A DNA stretch of 64,000 nt, from assembly GCA_022844205.1 (NCBI GenBank), contig JALHMF010000002.1:186001-250000 (forward strand). The letters are read 5' to 3'. The translations under genes were made by a program, and so were the position numbers. The notes below the pieces were generated by a model, which worked only from the letters and a program-made list of their open reading frames with translations, searched no databases and had not been told where the DNA came from. Source of the DNA: Xanthobacteraceae bacterium (GTDB lineage Bacteria > Pseudomonadota > Alphaproteobacteria > Rhizobiales > Xanthobacteraceae). Positions 1 through 14,484 of the stretch are shown here, one piece after another; position 1 is the stretch's first letter; each line of letters opens with the position of its first letter.

Positions 1-35
1 GGGCCGGTGCCGATGACAATGAGATCGTAGGACAT
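1..35 (-). CDS. lpdA: Dihydrolipoyl dehydrogenase, N-terminal fragment cut by window edge
   Basis: Only the first 11 codons are inside the window. They read MSYDLIVIGTG, the opening beta strand and the start of the GxGxxG FAD-binding loop of flavoprotein disulfide reductases. The position directly downstream of sucB on the same strand identifies it as the E3 subunit of the 2-oxoglutarate dehydrogenase complex, which reoxidises the E2 lipoyl arm with NAD+. The identification rests on a very short stretch plus context; the redox-active disulfide and everything else lie outside. Confidence 0.8.
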   Translation of the reverse strand, partial: MSYDLIVIGTG

Positions 36-59
36 GAAATGACTCCGACTATGTTCTCT

Positions 60-150
60 TCAAAGGCATGGCCGGGCTCGTCCCGGCCATCCCGCTTAGA
101 TTGGCATTACTTCCCTGAGCGGGATGCCCGGCACAAGGCCGGGCATGACA
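60..150. repeat. Palindromic intergenic repeat between sucB and lpdA
   Basis: The sucB-lpdA spacer is filled by a nested palindrome. One hairpin has 9-base arms at 68-76 and 82-90 (ATGGCCGGG type), another at 124-132 and 138-146 (ATGCCCGGC type), and the two are joined by an outer stem of 89-96 with 118-125. The same architecture recurs elsewhere in the window. It sits inside an operon, so it is probably transcribed and may affect mRNA stability or stoichiometry; that role is inference. Confidence 0.7.
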
Positions 151-158
151 GCTATGAT

Positions 159-1388
159 TTAAAGGTCGAGCACCAGCCGCGCGGGATCTTCGAGGTTTTC
201 CTTCACGCGCACGAGGAAGGTGACGGCCTCGCGGCCATCGACGATGCGGTGGTCATAGGAGAGTGCGAGATACATCATCGGCTTCACCACGACCTGGCCT
301 TTCACAGCGACCGGGCGCTCCTCAATTCTGTGCATCCCCAGAATGCCGGACTGCGGCGCATTCAGGATCGGCGTCGACAGCAGCGAGCCGTAGATGCCGC
401 CGTTCGAGATCGTAAAGGTGCCGCCCTGCATGTCGCCGATCGCGAGCTTGCCGTCGCGCGCGCGCTTGCCGAAGTCGGCGATGGTCTTTTCGATTTCGGC
501 GATGGACAACTGATCGGCGTCACGCACCACCGGCACCACGAGACCCTTGTCGGTGCCGACGGCAACGCCGACGTGATAGTAGTTTTTGTAAACGAGATCG
601 CCGCCATCGACCTCCGCGTTCACCGCGGGAATTTCCTTGAGCGCCTGGATGCAGGCCTTTACGAAGAAGCCCATGAAGCCGAGCTTCACGCCGTGTTTCT
701 TCTCGAACGCTTCCTTGTAATGGGCGCGCATGTTCATCACGCCGCTCATGTCCACGTCGTTGAACGTGGTGAGCATTGCGGCGGTGTTCTGCGCTTCCTT
801 CAATCTTGTGGCGATGGTCTGGCGCAGCTTGGTCATGCGCACGCGCTCTTCGCGCTCGGCGTCCGACTGCGGAGAAGGTGCCCGCGCCTGCGCGGGTGCC
901 GGCTTGAACGAAGTGCCGGCCGAAACCGCCGCCAGCATGTCGCCCTTGGTCACGCGTCCGTCCTTGCCCGAACCTGCAACATTGGCGGGGTCGATTCCGC
1001 TCTCGGACGCAACCCGGCGCACGGAGGGCGGCATCGGCGTATCGCCGGAAATCCTTGGTGCCGCGGGAGCCGCGGCTTTCGCGGCCGGCACAGCAGCCGG
1101 AGCAGCCTTGGCCGGAGCCGCAGGCTTCGCGGCGGCCTTCGCACCCCCGGCACCTTCCGCGATGGAGCCGAGCACGGCGCCGACGCCGACCGTCTCGCCG
1201 TCTTTCGCGACAATCGACTCCAGCACGCCGGCAGCGGGTGCCGGCACTTCGACCGTTACCTTGTCGGTTTCCAGCTCCACGAGCGGCTCGTCGACAGCGA
1301 CCGCTTCGCCCGCCTTCTTGTACCAGCGGGCGATGGTCGCTTCCGTTACCGATTCACCAAGCGTCGGTACGCGAATATCAGTGGCCAT
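159..1388 (-). CDS. sucB: Dihydrolipoamide succinyltransferase, E2 of 2-oxoglutarate dehydrogenase
   Basis: This E2 subunit transfers the succinyl group from the lipoyl arm to CoA and forms the core of the complex. The 409-residue product has an N-terminal lipoyl domain with the lipoylated lysine in ETDKVTVEV (about residue 43), an Ala/Pro/Lys-rich linker, a peripheral-subunit-binding domain around residues 128-160, and a C-terminal acyltransferase domain with the HRIVDG catalytic motif near the end. I start at ATG 1388, which has GAGGA eight bases upstream; a TTG five codons earlier has no such site. It is the middle gene of sucA-sucB-lpdA. Confidence 0.97.
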   Translation of the reverse strand: MATDIRVPTLGESVTEATIARWYKKAGEAVAVDEPLVELETDKVTVEVPAPAAGVLESIVAKDGETVGVGAVLGSIAEGAGGAKAAAKPAAPAKAAPAAVPAAKAAAPAAPRISGDTPMPPSVRRVASESGIDPANVAGSGKDGRVTKGDMLAAVSAGTSFKPAPAQARAPSPQSDAEREERVRMTKLRQTIATRLKEAQNTAAMLTTFNDVDMSGVMNMRAHYKEAFEKKHGVKLGFMGFFVKACIQALKEIPAVNAEVDGGDLVYKNYYHVGVAVGTDKGLVVPVVRDADQLSIAEIEKTIADFGKRARDGKLAIGDMQGGTFTISNGGIYGSLLSTPILNAPQSGILGMHRIEERPVAVKGQVVVKPMMYLALSYDHRIVDGREAVTFLVRVKENLEDPARLVLDL

Positions 1389-1414
1389 TTGTCTTATCCT
1401 CAACCCGTAATGTC

Positions 1415-1507
1415 ATCATCCGCAAAAGCGGATGATCCAGTATCCGCCGGACGAAATTGTTTCCCTCGTACCCATCGTTTACTGGATGCCCCGCTTTCGC
1501 GGGGCAT
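1415..1507. repeat. Two hairpins in the sucA-sucB spacer
   Basis: The 127-base spacer contains two perfect short palindromes. The first has 9-base arms at 1415-1423 and 1428-1436 around AAAA (ATCATCCGC). The second has 9-base arms at 1486-1494 and 1499-1507 around TTTC (ATGCCCCGC). They belong to the same broad class of intergenic palindromes seen between 60 and 150. Neither has a T-tract typical of a terminator, so readthrough from sucA into sucB is expected. Confidence 0.65.
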
Positions 1508-1515
1508 GACGAAAA

Positions 1516-4494
<2,979 letters not shown>

Positions 4495-4581
4495 GATTCA
4501 ATCCCGGGAGTGCACCCCGTCGACACTTTGCACGGCGAACCTTGCGTCCACATGAACGCTGGCCCGGCCGAACCCGGTCGA

Positions 4582-4602
4582 TTCGGGGCGCCGCTCCCCG
4601 AA
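4582..4602. other. Hairpin in the sucD-sucA spacer
   Basis: A perfect 7-base stem (TTCGGGG at 4582-4588 with CCCCGAA at 4596-4602) encloses a 7-base loop, 15 bases past the sucD stop. There is no T-run on either side, so it reads as an mRNA processing or stability hairpin rather than a terminator. The function is inference. Confidence 0.4.
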
Positions 4603-4616
4603 GATAACCTTGTCTA

Positions 4617-5501
4617 TCAGCCTTTTAGAACCTCTACGAGAGTCTTGCCCAGCCGGGCCGGTGAGGGCGAGACACGGATACCAGCCGATTCCATTGCTGC
4701 AATCTTGCTGTCCGCGCCACCTTTTCCACCCGAAATAATGGCGCCCGCATGACCCATACGGCGTCCTGGCGGGGCGGTTCTACCTGCTATGAAGCCAACC
4801 ATGGGCTTCTTGCGGCCCTTCTTGGCCTCATCCTTGAGAAACTGGGCCGCATCTTCCTCGGCCGAACCGCCAATTTCGCCGATCATGATGATGGACTCCG
4901 TTTCCTTGTCGCCAAGGAACAGTTCCAGAACATCGATGAATTCGGTGCCTTTCACCGGATCGCCGCCAATGCCCACACAAGTGGTCTGGCCTAGACCTTC
5001 GGCTGAGGTCTGGAAGACCGCCTCATAAGTAAGCGTGCCCGAACGGGAGACGATGCCCACCTTGCCGCGCTTGTGGATGTGGCCCGGCATGATGCCGATC
5101 TTGCATTCGTCCGGTGTGATGACACCAGGGCAGTTCGGGCCGATCAGGCGCGATTTGGAGCCGGCAAGCGACTTTTTCACCCGGACCATGTCCATGACCG
5201 GAATGCCCTCGGTGATGCAGACGATGAGCGCGATCTCCGCGTCGATCGCCTCGCAGATCGCGTCCGCAGCACCTGCCGGCGGCACATAGATCGCGCTCGC
5301 ATCGGCGCCGGTTTTCTTTTTCGCCTCCATGACGGTGTCGAACACCGGCAGGCCCAAATGAGTAGAGCCGCCTTTGCCGGGGGCAACGCCACCGACCATC
5401 TTGGTCCCGTATTTGATGGCCTGCTCGGAATGGAAGGTGCCGTTCTTGCCGGTGAAGCCCTGGCAGATGACCTTCGTGTGCTTGTTGACGATGACGGACA
5501 T
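4617..5501 (-). CDS. sucD: Succinyl-CoA synthetase, alpha subunit
   Basis: The alpha subunit binds CoA and carries the phosphohistidine for substrate-level phosphorylation in succinyl-CoA to succinate conversion. The 294-residue product starts [18 protein letters not shown], has a Rossmann CoA-binding half, and carries the active-site histidine in [12 protein letters not shown]. The reading frame stays open far upstream, but ATG 5501 is the family start. It overlaps the sucC stop by one base (TGATG), a sign of translational coupling that keeps the two subunits equimolar. Confidence 0.98.
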   Translation of the reverse strand: MSVIVNKHTKVICQGFTGKNGTFHSEQAIKYGTKMVGGVAPGKGGSTHLGLPVFDTVMEAKKKTGADASAIYVPPAGAADAICEAIDAEIALIVCITEGIPVMDMVRVKKSLAGSKSRLIGPNCPGVITPDECKIGIMPGHIHKRGKVGIVSRSGTLTYEAVFQTSAEGLGQTTCVGIGGDPVKGTEFIDVLELFLGDKETESIIMIGEIGGSAEEDAAQFLKDEAKKGRKKPMVGFIAGRTAPPGRRMGHAGAIISGGKGGADSKIAAMESAGIRVSPSPARLGKTLVEVLKG

Positions 5502-6670
5502 CACTTGCCTCCCTTCACGGCCTTGACGATCTTTTGCGCGGCGTCGTCGAGGTCCATGGCGGGCATGACATCGAGGCCCGACTCCGAAATCAGTTTGCGG
5601 CCAAGCTCCACGTTCGTTCCTTCCAGCCGAACGACCAGCGGCACCTTGAGGCCGACTTCCTTCACCGCCGCGATCACGCCGGCGGCGATCACGTCGCACT
5701 GCATGATGCCGCCGAAGATGTTCACGAGAATGCCTTTTACCTTGGGATCGGCGGTGATGATCTTGAACGCCGCCGCCACTTTCTCCTTGGTGGCGCCACC
5801 GCCGACATCGAGGAAGTTCGCCGGCGATTCGCCGTAGAGATTGATGATGTCCATGGTCGCCATCGCGAGGCCGGCGCCATTGACCATGCAGCCGATGGTG
5901 CCGTCGAGCGCGATGTAGTTGAGGTCGTATTTGTGCGCTTCGATTTCCTTGGCGTCTTCTTCCGTCTCGTCGCGCAGTTCGGCGAGCTCGGGATGGCGAA
6001 ACAGCGCGTTGTCGTCGAACGAGACCTTGGCATCGAGACAGACGAGATCGCCGCTCTTGGTCAGGATCAGCGGATTGATCTCGAGCATGCTCATGTCTTT
6101 CTCGCTGAAGGCCTTGTAGAGCAGATTGACGAGCGCACTGACTTTCTTCTGGTCGATGGCGCCGAGATGGAGCGCCTTGGAGAGATTGCGCACATGGTGC
6201 GGCATGATTCCGGTCGCCGGATCGACGGTGAAGGTGACGATTTTTTCCGGCGTGTCGTGCGCGACTTTCTCGATGTCCATGCCGCCTTCGGTGGAAACGA
6301 CGAAAGCGACCTTGGAGGATTCGCGATCGACGAGCAGCGAGAGATAGAACTCCTTCTCGATCGCCGCACCTTCCTCGATGTAGAGGCGGTTCACTTCCTT
6401 GCCGACCGGGCCGGTCTGGTGCGTGACCAGCGTCGAGCCGAGCAGGCGCTTGGCCTCCGCCTTCACATCGTCGATCGATTTCACGACCTTGACCCCGCCG
6501 GCCTTGCCGCGGCCGCCCGCGTGAATCTGGGCTTTCACGACCCAGACCGGTCCGCCCAGTTCCTTCGCCGCCTTTTCCGCGTCAGCGACTGAAAATGCAG
6601 CTACGCCGCGCGGTACGGGCAAGCCGAATGCACGCAGCACAGATTTCGCCTGATATTCATGGATATTCAC
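5501..6670 (-). CDS. sucC: Succinyl-CoA synthetase, beta subunit (ADP-forming)
   Basis: The nucleotide-binding partner of SucD has an N-terminal ATP-grasp domain (the [15 protein letters not shown] region near residue 45) and a C-terminal domain with [11 protein letters not shown]. Its 389 residues match the family. The start is GTG 6670, giving the canonical NIHEYQAK opening; GGGGGAG lies four bases upstream. A 327-base spacer separates it from mdh downstream-to-upstream, largely filled by a repeat element. Confidence 0.98.
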   Translation of the reverse strand: MNIHEYQAKSVLRAFGLPVPRGVAAFSVADAEKAAKELGGPVWVVKAQIHAGGRGKAGGVKVVKSIDDVKAEAKRLLGSTLVTHQTGPVGKEVNRLYIEEGAAIEKEFYLSLLVDRESSKVAFVVSTEGGMDIEKVAHDTPEKIVTFTVDPATGIMPHHVRNLSKALHLGAIDQKKVSALVNLLYKAFSEKDMSMLEINPLILTKSGDLVCLDAKVSFDDNALFRHPELAELRDETEEDAKEIEAHKYDLNYIALDGTIGCMVNGAGLAMATMDIINLYGESPANFLDVGGGATKEKVAAAFKIITADPKVKGILVNIFGGIMQCDVIAAGVIAAVKEVGLKVPLVVRLEGTNVELGRKLISESGLDVMPAMDLDDAAQKIVKAVKGGK

Positions 6671-6997
6671 CGCTCTCCCCCTAAGGTTAGGCTTTATCGT
6701 TATACATTATTCCAAGAATTATAAGCCGGACTGGAAAATGATCAATCGTCTTCACTATGCCTCATCCTGAGGAGCGCCGCGCCGTCGAGCCCTTGGCGAG
6801 AGCCCGGCGCGCCAAGGTTTAACCCTGTCGCGCGGACCGCTCGCTTCGCTCGCCAGCGCGACCTCGCCCATCCTTCAAGACGCTCGCGGAGTTTAATCCT
6901 TGCGCGCGCCATAGGCGCGACGCGAGGGCTTACTCCTCAGGATGAGGCCGAGGAAAACGTTCCGGCGGGCGTCTCAATGAATGAAAGGCGCTACGTC
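6671..6997. other. 327-base spacer between sucC and mdh
   Basis: No coding sequence is supported here. The sucC-proximal 90 bases (6671-6759) are relatively AT-rich, with runs such as TTATACATTATTCC, and are the likely place for a sucC promoter, although I cannot assign -35 and -10 boxes with confidence. The rest is the repeat at 6760-6947, followed by about 50 bases before the mdh stop. Confidence 0.5.
6760..6947. repeat. 188-base repeat with 15-base terminal inverted repeats
   Basis: The ends at 6760-6774 (CCTCATCCTGAGGAG) and 6933-6947 are perfect 15-base inverted copies. The interior is GC-rich with smaller stems and no open frame. CCTCATCCTGAGGAG-type ends are, from general knowledge, widespread in Bradyrhizobium-like genomes. 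A related but shorter copy lies at about 32955-33066. It sits between two minus-strand genes and has no obvious T-tract terminator. Confidence 0.65.
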
Positions 6998-9234
<2,237 letters not shown>

Positions 9235-9511
9235 GAAACGGAGTCCAGCCGCTGCATTCCGCCGCGCTTATTAGACGTCCGTAGCAATCCCCACACGCGT
9301 CGCCCCATTCGTTAACGGATCTTCATCTTTCCGCGACCGCCTGACGCGCCCGTAGCAAGGAAAAGCCCGTCACACGTCATGCTTCCGCTGCATGGCAGCA
9401 ATACCGATAAACCCAAGCACGGACACATAAATATAGATCGAACCCGATAAGGAATAGTGCAGGCATGAATCGCTGTGCACGGCCCCGAGAAGCGAAGGAG
9501 CGAAGAACAGA

Positions 9512-10102
9512 ATGCGCTGGTTGGATGAGCGCGACGAATCCGAAATCCCCGGCACGATCCGCAAATTGTGGATCGGCGAGGCGAAGTCTTTTCGCGAGCA
9601 TCTGTTGCGGCTCGATTCCGACAGCCGCCGCTCGCGTTTCGGCTCCCCGGTGAACGAGTTCTTCATCTCGAACTATGCTGCGCGCGCGCTCGGTCCGAAT
9701 TCGGTCGTGCATGGATTTTTCGCGGACGGAATACTGCGTGCCGCCGCCGAATTACGTCCCTTCGGCAGGGGCTTTCCCGCCGAAGCGGAAGCCGCTTTCA
9801 GCGTGGAGCAGGATTATCAGAACCACGGCGTCGGCTCGGCACTCTTGGACCGCACGATTCTCGCCGCGAAGAACCGTGGTGTGCGTACGATCTATATGAG
9901 CTGCCTCGCTGAAAACCGCCGCATGCAGGCAATCGCGAAGAAATACGAAGCCGATCTGCGCTTCGAAGCCGATGAAGTGGTCGGAGAAGTCGCCAACACC
10001 GGTCCGACGCCACTCTCCCTGATGCGCGAGTGGATCGCCGACGGCCACGGCTATGCGACGGCGATCCTCGACGTTCAGTCGAGAATGCTCCGTACCGCCT
10101 GA
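9512..10102 (+). CDS. GNAT family N-acetyltransferase
   Basis: A 196-residue single-domain GNAT. The acetyl-CoA pyrophosphate loop is QNHGVGSALLD, around residue 108, preceded by the beta-4 strand AAFSVEQDY. The substrate cannot be inferred. It is transcribed away from zapE across a 277-base spacer with no supported gene, and the nearest downstream gene is 540 bases away, so it is probably monocistronic. Its C terminus (ATAILDVQSRML) extends beyond the minimal fold. Confidence 0.85.
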   Translation: MRWLDERDESEIPGTIRKLWIGEAKSFREHLLRLDSDSRRSRFGSPVNEFFISNYAARALGPNSVVHGFFADGILRAAAELRPFGRGFPAEAEAAFSVEQDYQNHGVGSALLDRTILAAKNRGVRTIYMSCLAENRRMQAIAKKYEADLRFEADEVVGEVANTGPTPLSLMREWIADGHGYATAILDVQSRMLRTA

Positions 10103-10642
10103 CAGAACTCTCTTCCGGTTTCCGGTTTTTATCCCCGGCTGACACAATGACCGCGCCGCTGGCTGGCTGAAATCCGCGAAGGATTGCGGGTCAACGAGCG
10201 TGACATGCTTGGCGTTACAGCGTCGTACAGTGCGAATCACTTGACCCAACTGGACGGTTAACTCGCTCGATTTCACCCGTTCACGCGCCGGAATCCATCT
10301 TGTGACGCAAGTTTTTTGCATGCCTGTGGAAGAAGTTGCGCGCATGCGTTTGATCGCGAATGGCTTTGCTTACACCGATTGCGCGCGCGGTGCGCTTGCG
10401 TGCTTCCGATTTTGCAGCGATTGAATAAGCAATTGAACGCAAATCATATTTCAGCGTTTCAATTTCAGGATGCACAAGCGTTTTGAATCGAAAGCATTCA
10501 ATTTTGCGATGCAAAGACAACGCGTTTGATTCACCACCGCTCGTGTCTGCCAAGTGCACAATACGCAACATCTGCTTTTTCTGTTGGCAATTTCACATTT
10601 GTTGCGCGATGTTGCCCACGCCTGCTTGATTCGGAGGCGCGG
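10103..10642. other. 540-base noncoding leader upstream of the lysine-rich gene
   Basis: No open frame here looks like a protein. The stretch is less GC-rich than its surroundings and is full of short GCAA/TTGC and GCGAT words, for example around 10290-10460, without forming a clear tandem repeat. It probably carries the promoter and a long 5' untranslated region for the gene at 10643. No terminator for the GNAT gene was recognised. Confidence 0.4.
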
Positions 10643-10936
10643 ATGTCAAAGTCCGACAATAACGTTCCTACAAGTCCAATGGTTGGCATGTTCGGAATCA
10701 AACCGAGGGAATCGTCGGATGCTACATCCGGCACGGCAAGTCTTTCCCCGATGGCGCCGGCACCAACTTCTGCAAAACCCAAGCAACCCAAACCGTCTTC
10801 AACGAAGAAAAAGTCTTCTTCGAAGAAGACCACGCGCGCAAAATCCCGCGCGAACAAATCCAGAAAGAGGCGCACCATGGCAAAACGCAAAAAGAAGATG
10901 AAGGCGAAGAAGTCGAAGGCCCGCAAGAAGAAGTAA
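10643..10936 (+). CDS. Small polybasic, histone-H1-tail-like protein
   Basis: The 97-residue product starts MSKSDNNVPTSPMVGMFG. It has a Ser/Thr/Pro-rich middle and a C-terminal half that is almost entirely Lys, Arg, Ser and Ala (KKKSSSKKTTR..., ending KSKARKKK). No folded domain is visible; composition resembles bacterial H1-like nucleoid tails, so nucleic-acid binding is an inference. GGAGG at 10633-10637, five bases before ATG 10643, fixes the start. An internal AAAGAGG (10864-10870) lies six bases before an in-frame ATG at 10877 that would give a 19-residue polybasic peptide. Confidence 0.75.
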   Translation: MSKSDNNVPTSPMVGMFGIKPRESSDATSGTASLSPMAPAPTSAKPKQPKPSSTKKKSSSKKTTRAKSRANKSRKRRTMAKRKKKMKAKKSKARKKK

Positions 10937-10967
10937 CTTCGCTAAAGAAGACTTCGAATCAAGCCGG

Positions 10968-10995
10968 AGCCGCGTGTCTTCATCGACGCGCGGCT
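10968..10995 (+). terminator. Possible terminator after the polybasic gene
   Basis: An 11-base stem (10968-10978 with 10985-10995, one G:T pair) with a 6-base loop starts 31 bases past the stop. The following TCTGCTTTCTGG is only modestly T-rich, so termination efficiency is uncertain. It also separates the gene from the convergent VOC gene. Confidence 0.5.
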
Positions 10996-11020
10996 TCTGC
11001 TTTCTGGCGGTTGTGGCAAT

Positions 11021-11410
11021 TCAAGCCGGCGCGTGACAAACCGCTTCGATGTTGTGGCCGTCAAGATCGCGCACGAAGGCGGCGTAATAGTCCGGATGAT
11101 AATGCGGACGCAGCCCGGGTGCGCCGTTGTTTTTTCCACCGGCGGCGATTGCAGCTTGATAAAAAGCATCGACGGCGCTGCGATTGTCCGCTGAGATCGC
11201 GATGTGCAGCGGCTTGTCGAGCAAGCCCTCGCCGCCAATCCAGAAATCCGGCTTGCCGTCCTTGCCGAACCCCGCCGCCGGAAACCCGCTCTCGGCCTGC
11301 TCCGCCGTTGCTTCCATCACGAGCACATAGCCGAGCGGTGCGAGCGTCTTGAGATAAAACGCTTTCGATTTCTCAAAATCTGAAATGGCGAATCCGACGT
11401 GATCGATCAA
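11021..11410 (-). CDS. VOC-family (glyoxalase/bleomycin resistance fold) protein
   Basis: A 129-residue protein made of two beta-alpha-beta-beta-beta modules. It opens with MIDHVGFAISDFEKSKAFY and ends with FVRDLDGHNIEAVCH, the typical metal-ligand histidine/glutamate pattern of the vicinal oxygen chelate superfamily. The substrate is unknown; glyoxalase I itself is unlikely from the sequence signature. It lies 63 bases downstream of sdhB on the same strand and may be cotranscribed, although a small hairpin (11435-11440 with 11452-11457) lies between them. Confidence 0.85.
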   Translation of the reverse strand: MIDHVGFAISDFEKSKAFYLKTLAPLGYVLVMEATAEQAESGFPAAGFGKDGKPDFWIGGEGLLDKPLHIAISADNRSAVDAFYQAAIAAGGKNNGAPGLRPHYHPDYYAAFVRDLDGHNIEAVCHAPA

Positions 11411-11473
11411 TTTGCCGTCCTGGCTTGCGAGTTTCGTCCGTCTATAGAAGGCGGACGGGTTCGAATCAGCACC

Positions 11474-12256
11474 TCAAAGCTGGCGCGCGATCATCATCTT
11501 CTTGATCTCGGCGATGGCCTTCGCTGGATTGAGGCCCTTGGGGCAGGTATTCGCGCAGTTCAGGATCGTGTGGCAGCGATAGAGCCGGAACGGATCCTCG
11601 ATCTGGTCGAGCCGTTCGCCCGTCGCCTCGTCACGGCTGTCCGACAGCCAGCGATAGGCCTGCAGCAGCACCGCAGGCCCGAGATAGCGGTCGCCGTTCC
11701 ACCAGTAGCTTGGGCAGGACGCTGAGCAACAGGCGCAGAGAATACACTCATAAAGACCATCGAGCTTCTCGCGGTCCTCGTGGCTCTGGTTCCATTCTTT
11801 TTCCGGCGTTGCGCTGACCTTGTTCTGCAGCCACGGCTCGATGAAAGCGTGTTGCGCATAGAACACCGAAAGGTCGGGGACGAGGTCCTTCACGACTTCC
11901 ATATGCGGCAGCGGATAGATTTTCACCGCGCCTTTCACGTCGTCGATGGCTTTCGTGCAGGCGAGCGTGTTCAGGCCGGCGATATTCATGGAGCAGGAAC
12001 CGCAAATGCCCTCGCGGCAGGAGCGGCGGAACGTAAGCGTGGGGTCGATCCTGTTCTTGATCCAGATGATCGCATCGAGAACCATTGGGCCGCATTCGTC
12101 GCGATCCACGAAATAGGTATCCATACGCGGGTTCTGCCCGTCATCGGGATTCCAGCGATAGATATGGAATTCCGTGACGCGCTTGGCATCCTTCGGGCGG
12201 GGCCAAATCTTGCCAACGCCGACCTTGGAGTTCTTGGGAAGCGTGAGCTGCACCAT
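11474..12256 (-). CDS. sdhB: Succinate dehydrogenase iron-sulfur subunit
   Basis: The electron-transfer subunit of complex II. The 260 residues contain the plant-type [2Fe-2S] ligands in CREGICGSC plus a later cysteine, and the ferredoxin-type clusters in [11 protein letters not shown] and [17 protein letters not shown]. This matches one 2Fe, one 4Fe and one 3Fe cluster. ATG 12256 gives [12 protein letters not shown]; the longer open frame upstream overlaps sdhA and is not used. It follows sdhA by five bases. Confidence 0.98.
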   Translation of the reverse strand: MVQLTLPKNSKVGVGKIWPRPKDAKRVTEFHIYRWNPDDGQNPRMDTYFVDRDECGPMVLDAIIWIKNRIDPTLTFRRSCREGICGSCSMNIAGLNTLACTKAIDDVKGAVKIYPLPHMEVVKDLVPDLSVFYAQHAFIEPWLQNKVSATPEKEWNQSHEDREKLDGLYECILCACCSASCPSYWWNGDRYLGPAVLLQAYRWLSDSRDEATGERLDQIEDPFRLYRCHTILNCANTCPKGLNPAKAIAEIKKMMIARQL

Positions 12257-12261
12257 GACGC

Positions 12262-14097
12262 TTAATACACCCGCTTCTTCGGTTCGATGTACTGCACTTC
12301 GTTCGTGAGCGTGTAGGTGTGCACGGGCCGGTAATCGATCTTCACGTTTCCGGTCTTTGTATCGAGCCAGGCCATCGTGTGCTTCATCCAGTTCTTGTCG
12401 TCGCGCTCCGGATAATCCTCGCGCGCGTGGGCGCCACGGGTTTCGGTGCGGTTCAGCGCCGAATCCACCGTCACCACCGCCTGCGCCATCAGGTTGTCGA
12501 ACTCCAGCGTCTCGATGAGATCGGAATTCCAGACCAGCGAGCGGTCCGTCACCTTGATATCCGCAACACCGCCGTAGAGATCGTGGATCTTCTTGTGGCC
12601 CTCTTCCAGCACCTCGCCGGTGCGGAACACCGCGCAATTCGTCTGCATCACCTTCTGCATGTTGAGGCGAAGGTCGGCGGTCGGGGTCGAGCCCTTGGCA
12701 TAGCGATAATGATCGAGCCGCGAGAGCGCCTTCTCGGCCGAGTTGGCTGGCAGGTCGGCGTGCTTTTCGCCGGGGGTGACGACTTCCGCGCAACGATGCG
12801 CGGCGGCGCGGCCGAACACGACGAGATCGGTCAATGAATTGGAACCGAGACGGTTGGCACCGTGCACGGATACACATGCCGCCTCGCCGACCGCCATCAG
12901 GCCCGGGATGGTCTGCTCGCCCGCACCGTTCTTCTTGCTCATCGCTTCGCCGTGATAATTCGTCGGGATGCCGCCCATGTTGTAGTGGACCGTCGGCAGC
13001 ACCGGGATCGGCTCGCGCGTGACATCGACACCCGCAAAAATGCGCGCGCTTTCGGAGATGCCCGGCAGCCGCTCATGCAGGATCGCTGGATCGAGGTGAT
13101 CGAGATGCAGATAGATATGGTCGTTTTCCCTGCCGACGCCGCGCCCTTCGCGGATTTCGATGGTCATCGCGCGCGAAACCACATCGCGGGATGCAAGGTC
13201 CTTCGCTGAAGGCGCGTAGCGCTCCATGAAGCGCTCGCCTTCGGAATTGACGAGATAGCCGCCTTCGCCGCGCGAGCCTTCGGTGATCAGGCAGCCGGAG
13301 CCGTAAATGCCGGTCGGGTGGAATTGAACGAACTCCATGTCCTGCAGCGGCAGGTTGGAGCGCAGCACCATCGCATTGCCGTCGCCGGTGCAGGTATGCG
13401 CCGAGGTGCAGGAAAAATAGCTGCGCCCGTATCCGCCGGTCGCAAGTACGGTGCTGTGCGAGCGGAAGCGATGAATGGTCCCGTCGTCGAGCTTCAGCGC
13501 AACCACGCCACGGCAGCGGCCGTCCTCGTCCATGATGAGATCGAGCGCGAAATATTCGATGAAGAATTCCGCCTTGTGCTTCAGCGACGCGCCATAAAGC
13601 GTGTGCAGGATCGCGTGGCCCGTGCGGTCAGCGGCGGCACAGGTACGTTGCGCGGTGCCTTTACCAAAGTGAGTCGTCATCCCGCCGAATGGGCGCTGGT
13701 AGATCTTGCCTTCTTCCGTGCGCGAGAAGGGCACACCCCAGTGCTCCAGTTCGTAGACGGCGGCAGGCGCCTGACGGCAGAGATATTCGATCGCGTCCTG
13801 ATCGCCGAGCCAGTCCGAACCCTTGACGGTGTCGTACATGTGCCAGCGCCAGTCGTCGGCACCCATGTTGCCGAGCGATGCCGAAATGCCGCCCTGCGCG
13901 GCGACCGTGTGGGAGCGCGTCGGAAAAACCTTGGTGATGCAGGCGGTGCGCAGCCCCGCTTCGGCGCAGCCGATCACCGTGCGCAAGCCCGCCCCGCCGG
14001 CACCCACCACCACCACGTCATAGGTGTGGTCGGTGATCGGATAGGCCGATCCGCCGAGGGCCGGCGCTTCAGGCTGCTTGCTTCCGTTCGCCGCCAT
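12262..14097 (-). CDS. sdhA: Succinate dehydrogenase flavoprotein subunit
   Basis: The catalytic subunit of complex II oxidises succinate to fumarate. The 611-residue product has the FAD-binding GAGGAGLR loop near the N terminus and [13 protein letters not shown], where the histidine covalently carries FAD. It also has the fumarate reductase/SDH active-site region with HPTGIYG and [10 protein letters not shown] choose ATG 14097 ([12 protein letters not shown]), two bases after the sdhD stop; the frame extends 15 codons further into sdhD. Confidence 0.98.
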   Translation of the reverse strand: MAANGSKQPEAPALGGSAYPITDHTYDVVVVGAGGAGLRTVIGCAEAGLRTACITKVFPTRSHTVAAQGGISASLGNMGADDWRWHMYDTVKGSDWLGDQDAIEYLCRQAPAAVYELEHWGVPFSRTEEGKIYQRPFGGMTTHFGKGTAQRTCAAADRTGHAILHTLYGASLKHKAEFFIEYFALDLIMDEDGRCRGVVALKLDDGTIHRFRSHSTVLATGGYGRSYFSCTSAHTCTGDGNAMVLRSNLPLQDMEFVQFHPTGIYGSGCLITEGSRGEGGYLVNSEGERFMERYAPSAKDLASRDVVSRAMTIEIREGRGVGRENDHIYLHLDHLDPAILHERLPGISESARIFAGVDVTREPIPVLPTVHYNMGGIPTNYHGEAMSKKNGAGEQTIPGLMAVGEAACVSVHGANRLGSNSLTDLVVFGRAAAHRCAEVVTPGEKHADLPANSAEKALSRLDHYRYAKGSTPTADLRLNMQKVMQTNCAVFRTGEVLEEGHKKIHDLYGGVADIKVTDRSLVWNSDLIETLEFDNLMAQAVVTVDSALNRTETRGAHAREDYPERDDKNWMKHTMAWLDTKTGNVKIDYRPVHTYTLTNEVQYIEPKKRVY

Positions 14098-14099
14098 GA

Positions 14100-14480
14100 T
14101 TACAGCCCGAAATTCAGCTTGAGGATCGCAAAGCCCGCGCACAGGCCGATCGCAATCGAGAAAAACGTGTTTGCCATCATCAGCGACATTTTCAGTCCGT
14201 CGTGATGCACATAATCCTCGATGATGATCTGCATGCCGATGCGCATATGGATCACCACCGACAGGATCGCGGCAAGCAGGAAGATCGCCGTCGTCGAATT
14301 GCTGAGCGTGGCCGACACCGCCGCATGGCTGCGGCCGGCCAAAGTCACCAGCAGATAGACGAAGAAAAGAACCAGCGGAACATTCGCGATCGCCGTCATC
14401 CGCTGCGTCAGGAAATGCTCGGTGCCCGAATGCGCGGAACCGAGGCCGCGCACGCGCGAAAGGGGTGAGCGCATCGTCAT
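14100..14480 (-). CDS. sdhD: Succinate dehydrogenase membrane anchor subunit
   Basis: A 126-residue hydrophobic protein with three predicted transmembrane helices (roughly residues 30-50, 60-80 and 100-122). The segment [15 protein letters not shown] contains the conserved histidine and aspartate/tyrosine near the haem and quinone site. It helps anchor SdhAB and hold haem b. It lies four bases after sdhC; ATG 14480 or the ATG two codons later could be used. Confidence 0.93.
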   Translation of the reverse strand: MTMRSPLSRVRGLGSAHSGTEHFLTQRMTAIANVPLVLFFVYLLVTLAGRSHAAVSATLSNSTTAIFLLAAILSVVIHMRIGMQIIIEDYVHHDGLKMSLMMANTFFSIAIGLCAGFAILKLNFGL

Positions 14481-14484
14481 TGCA

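Noticed and set aside
9370-9480. Two overlapping hydrophobic minus-strand frames between zapE and the GNAT gene
   Set aside because: Both look like short membrane segments, but neither has an ATG with a ribosome site and they run in different frames of the same AT-rich patch, so composition explains them.
10531-10926. A Phe-rich hydrophobic frame opposite the polybasic gene
   Set aside because: AAG/AAA lysine codons read in reverse give CTT/TTT, so a Phe/Leu-rich product is a mirror of the lysine-rich gene. The plus frame has the Shine-Dalgarno and start.
11474-12877. A longer sdhB reading frame reaching back over sdhA
   Set aside because: Family start and length fit [12 protein letters not shown] at 12256; the upstream part is an out-of-frame reading of sdhA.
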